From Porphyrobacter sp. (lineage in GTDB: Bacteria > Pseudomonadota > Alphaproteobacteria > Sphingomonadales > Sphingomonadaceae): a stretch of DNA of 64,000 bases. This document shows positions 62,581 to 64,000 of the stretch, piece by piece. Below the pieces are notes generated by a model that ran no database searches, was not told where the DNA came from, and was given only the letters and a program-made list of their open reading frames with translations. The stretch is from the NCBI GenBank assembly GCA_017744315.1, contig JAGIBN010000002.1:310001-374000 (forward strand), written 5' to 3'. Position 1 is the stretch's first letter. Every line of letters starts with the position of its first letter. The position numbers and the translations under genes are program-made.

Positions 62581-63744
62581 GTGCGCGCTGCCCTGATTTC
62601 GATTACCGGACAGCCGCGCGATCGGAGCGGCTCAGCCTTGTTGGTGGCGGGAAAGTCCGTCGCCGAGAGGCAACTTGAGTTTGCGCTCGCCGCAGGCTGC
62701 GAGCGGATTATCGCGCTCGGCAGCCTTCCTGACGTAATCGCTCTTCGCCATGCCGCCGAAGACGCCGGTGCCCAATTCCTCGCCGTAGGGAACAGCCACG
62801 GCTTGCTCGGTACGATCCGCGCGGCGGACGAGTTGATGGTTATCGCGCCAGGACTGCTTCCTGACGAACGAGCTGCCTTGCCAGTTTTGGCCAAGAGCAA
62901 TGTCGTGCTCGTCTTGCCGGCGACTTCCGGCGTTGCCGCGGGTTTTGAACGGATCGATCTCGAGCGAGCCTGGGCCGGCGCGGCCGTTGTTCCTGGCGGG
63001 CTTGTTGAGCGGTTGGCAGAGTTGCCCGCGGACGTTGAAGTGACCTCGGCACTTTTGCGGGTGGCACTGCAGTCGCGAGTACCAGAAGCTCGGCTTTCGG
63101 ATCGGGCGATCACCGATGGATCCTGGGTGATCGTGGAAAGTGGGGATGCCGAAGCGGTCGGTCAGGCGTGGCTCGATCGTCGCTTGAATGCGAACGCGTC
63201 GCAGGGCCTGTCAGCCTTCCTGGTCGGAAAAGCGCTACGTCCACTGGCACCGTGGTTTCTAGAACGAAAGCAGTCGTTTGCAGGCCTCGCTGCCGGAGCG
63301 GTCGCGCTTCTGGTTGGTGCCGTTACCGCCAGCTGGTTCGGCTATGCGCCGCTCGGTCTCTTGCTCGTGGTTCTTGGCGCTTTGGTGATACAGTTGGCGC
63401 TCGGCCTATTGCCCCTGCTCGACGGGCGTTTTCGACCGCCGCAGCGGAGAGCGAGCCTGATCCTCCCCGCACTTGTCGACGTGGCTCTTATCGTTTGTTC
63501 GGTGCTCGCCATCGAGGGGACTTGGCTACATCGCCTGTTTCCACCCGCCGTCTTGCTGGCATCGCTCTACTTGCGGGCTCCAGAAGGCATGCCACGGCTC
63601 GCCCATGCAGTCGGCGACCGCGCGCTCATCGCCGCCGTTTTCGCCGTAGCCTCGGTATTTGGCTACTCGGAACCGAGCATCATGGCCGCAGGATTGTTGG
63701 TGATTGGCCTGAAAGCCGCGCGTTTAGGCGCAATGCACGGCTAA
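62581..63744 (+). CDS. Membrane protein with an N-terminal nucleotidyltransferase-like domain
   Basis: 387 residues with a GTG start. The N-terminal half resembles sugar/alcohol-phosphate nucleotidyltransferases in outline (ALISITGQPRDRSGSALLVA, then GKSVAERQLEFALAAGCERI), but the classic GxGTRL loop is absent. The C-terminal half has about five to six membrane segments (AGLAAGAVALLVGAVTASWF and following). The overall plan recalls fused cytidylyltransferase/CDP-alcohol transferases of inositol-lipid synthesis, but the DGxxAR...D signature is not present, so catalysis is doubtful. The family is unrecognised. Confidence 0.6.
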   Translation: MRAALISITGQPRDRSGSALLVAGKSVAERQLEFALAAGCERIIALGSLPDVIALRHAAEDAGAQFLAVGNSHGLLGTIRAADELMVIAPGLLPDERAALPVLAKSNVVLVLPATSGVAAGFERIDLERAWAGAAVVPGGLVERLAELPADVEVTSALLRVALQSRVPEARLSDRAITDGSWVIVESGDAEAVGQAWLDRRLNANASQGLSAFLVGKALRPLAPWFLERKQSFAGLAAGAVALLVGAVTASWFGYAPLGLLLVVLGALVIQLALGLLPLLDGRFRPPQRRASLILPALVDVALIVCSVLAIEGTWLHRLFPPAVLLASLYLRAPEGMPRLAHAVGDRALIAAVFAVASVFGYSEPSIMAAGLLVIGLKAARLGAMHG

Positions 63745-63778
63745 CGCGGGCTTAACCCTATGCGGATATGGCGAACGG

Positions 63779-64000
63779 ATGAACGATGCTCCCTTCGCCG
63801 GGCAAACCGATGACTCGGTCCAGCACGCGTTGCGCGACGAACTCGTGCGCGGCGATGCGACGCTAGTGCGGGCGCGTTCGGTGCTGCTCAATCTGCTGCA
63901 GATCGAAGGGCAGGAACTGTTTAGCGACGAAGTGGTGGCCCGGATCCGGGGGATGTCGCTCGACGTGGCTGCCCAGGTGCTGGCTGCCGAGCTTGACGAG
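63779..64000 (+). CDS. Unidentified protein, truncated by the window edge
   Basis: Starts at the ATG at 63779 and remains open to the end of the window (74 codons). The visible part is helical and charged (VQHALRDELVRGDATLVRAR, then SVLLNLLQIEGQELFSDEVV). No signal peptide and no motif are visible, so no function is assigned. It begins 34 bases after the preceding stop and may be in the same transcript. Confidence 0.65.
   Translation, partial: MNDAPFAGQTDDSVQHALRDELVRGDATLVRARSVLLNLLQIEGQELFSDEVVARIRGMSLDVAAQVLAAELDE

Noticed and set aside
1-64000. tRNA, rRNA, insertion sequences, integrases, prophage genes or attachment sites
   Set aside because: All gaps were read; none has a cloverleaf, transposase-like frame or terminal inverted repeats, and composition is even throughout.

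Overview
The window is chromosomal DNA from a high-GC alphaproteobacterium, most likely a sphingomonad of the Erythrobacteraceae or Sphingomonadaceae type. This rests on gene content (nuoA-N followed by birA, coaX and RNase J; RNase E with an acidic insertion; an XrtA/PEP-CTERM exopolysaccharide locus), the frequent GTG and TTG starts and the many 4-base ATGA-type gene overlaps. No rRNA, tRNA, CRISPR array, insertion sequence or prophage gene was seen, and gene density is very high.

Layout. (1) 1-2309: the end of a bifunctional NAD(P)HX repair enzyme and an Fe-S type RNA methyltransferase. (2) 2306-20180: an exosortase A (XrtA) locus. Its left part is a divergently transcribed module of two small alpha/beta hydrolases, an acyl carrier protein and a FemAB/GNAT-type acyltransferase on the minus strand, facing an acyl-CoA-ligase-like enzyme and a PLP decarboxylase on the plus strand. 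Its right part holds the envelope machinery: Wza-like export lipoprotein, chain-length protein, tyrosine autokinase, outer-membrane barrel, ExeA-like ATPase, polysaccharide deacetylase, FemAB protein, glycosyltransferase, exosortase A and an asparagine-synthase-like amidotransferase. (3) 20352-21317: an RpfF-like crotonase (candidate DSF signal synthase) behind a repeat-rich leader. (4) 21336-24675 on the minus strand: pirin, a small membrane protein, a YbjQ protein, ZapE and SdhB. (5) 24834-39719: housekeeping and secreted proteins: RNase E, a cell-wall amidase, PBP1a, a peroxiredoxin, RF2, an exported methyltransferase, a nitronate-monooxygenase-like enzyme, an esterase, an SH3 protein, three paralogous lipoproteins and a thiolase. 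(6) 39997-59545: the complete complex I operon nuoA-N, running on into birA, coaX, RNase J and a DUF1467 protein. Four genes that are not classical complex I subunits (a lipoprotein, two tiny membrane proteins and a periplasmic protein) are translationally coupled inside it. (7) 59549-64000: a large membrane-anchored coiled-coil protein, a divergent Hpt-like protein without the phosphoacceptor histidine, a nucleotidyltransferase-like/membrane fusion and a truncated gene at the right edge.

How the genes fit together. The XrtA locus should make, length-control, modify and export a polysaccharide and process PEP-CTERM proteins. The ligase/carrier/decarboxylase/acyltransferase module looks like a separate, uncharacterised pathway that builds and transfers a carrier-bound group. 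The adjacent RpfF-like gene suggests that fatty-acid signalling may be tied to exopolysaccharide output. The carrier-protein module and the accessory genes inside the nuo operon are the best candidates for undescribed biology. All function calls come from reading motifs and from remembered family knowledge; no database search was run.
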